12,909 bases of DNA from Pseudomonadota bacterium (GTDB lineage: Bacteria; Pseudomonadota; Alphaproteobacteria; Rhizobiales; Xanthobacteraceae), in NCBI GenBank assembly GCA_023386635.1, contig JAEWJH010000068.1, forward strand, positions 1 to 12,909, written 5' to 3'. Positions 12,786 through 12,909 of the stretch are shown here, in pieces. The notes below the pieces were generated by a model. That model was given only the letters and a program-made list of their open reading frames with translations. It searched no databases and was not told where the DNA came from. The stretch's first letter is position 1, and each line of letters opens with the position of its first letter. Made by a program: the position numbers and the translations under genes.

Positions 12786-12909
12786 ATGGCGAAAGAGAAA
12801 TTCAACCGCAGCAAGCCTCACTGCAACATCGGCACGATCGGTCACGTTGACCACGGCAAGACGTCATTGACGGCGGCGATCACGAAGGTTTTGGCGGAAG
12901 CCGGCGGTG
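12786..12909 (+). CDS. tuf: Elongation factor Tu (N-terminus only, cut by window end)
   Basis: GTPase that carries aminoacyl-tRNA to the ribosome. The visible 41 codons read MAKEKFNRSKPHCNIGTIGHVDHGKTSLTAAITKVLAEAGG; the P-loop GHVDHGKT is the G1 motif and the opening is that of alphaproteobacterial EF-Tu. The ATG at 12786 is preceded by a purine-rich GGAAAGAG (12768-12775). The gene runs off the window at 12909. It is the expected neighbour of the tRNA-Tyr/tRNA-Gly pair in related genomes, as I recall. Confidence 0.97.
   Translation, partial: MAKEKFNRSKPHCNIGTIGHVDHGKTSLTAAITKVLAEAGG

Overview
The window looks like a high-GC alphaproteobacterial chromosome, probably of the Rhizobiales (Bradyrhizobium/Rhodopseudomonas relatives or a neighbouring family). 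This rests on GC-rich codon use, the EF-Tu N-terminus, CCA-encoding tRNA genes, and the order rlmB / tRNA-Tyr(GTA) / tRNA-Gly(TCC) / tuf, which I recall as a housekeeping neighbourhood in that group. The genus cannot be named from the sequence alone.

Layout. (1) Positions 2-1974, plus strand: the 3' part of an exported metallo-beta-lactamase-fold hydrolase, overlapping by 4 bases a Tat-type Bug/TctC solute-binding protein. (2) 1978-3273: rlmB (23S rRNA 2'-O-methyltransferase) on the minus strand, convergent with the previous unit, then the divergent tRNA-Tyr and tRNA-Gly genes behind a recognisable promoter. (3) 3342-4215: a minus-strand AhpD/carboxymuconolactone-decarboxylase-like gene with its own intrinsic terminator and a promoter overlaid by a perfect LacI-type palindrome, with a second core palindrome upstream. 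(4) 4340-5296: a LysR-type regulator of the NahR/NodD-like class, divergent from (5) a plus-strand series at 5401-11582: flavin reductase, HpaB-like flavin-dependent monooxygenase, AAHS-type MFS transporter, DoxX-like membrane protein, a cysteine-less AhpD/CMD-like protein and a Tat-exported amidohydrolase. (6) 11671-12909: a thioredoxin-reductase-like flavoprotein and the start of tuf.

How the genes may work together (inference). The LysR protein probably senses an aromatic compound and controls the divergent series. The MFS permease would import an aromatic acid, possibly released outside the cytoplasm by the exported amidohydrolase. The two-component monooxygenase would hydroxylate it. The DoxX and AhpD/CMD-like proteins may deal with reactive ring products or redox stress. 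The substrate cannot be read from the sequence. By hand alignment from memory, the monooxygenase lacks residues used by HpaB at its substrate site, so 4-hydroxyphenylacetate should not be assumed.

I see no integrase, transposase, CRISPR array or phage gene. The most noteworthy signals are the paired LacI-like operators without a LacI gene in view, the accessory catabolic block lying between tRNA-Gly and tuf, the cysteine-less AhpD/CMD protein, and a strong hairpin between the monooxygenase and transporter genes.
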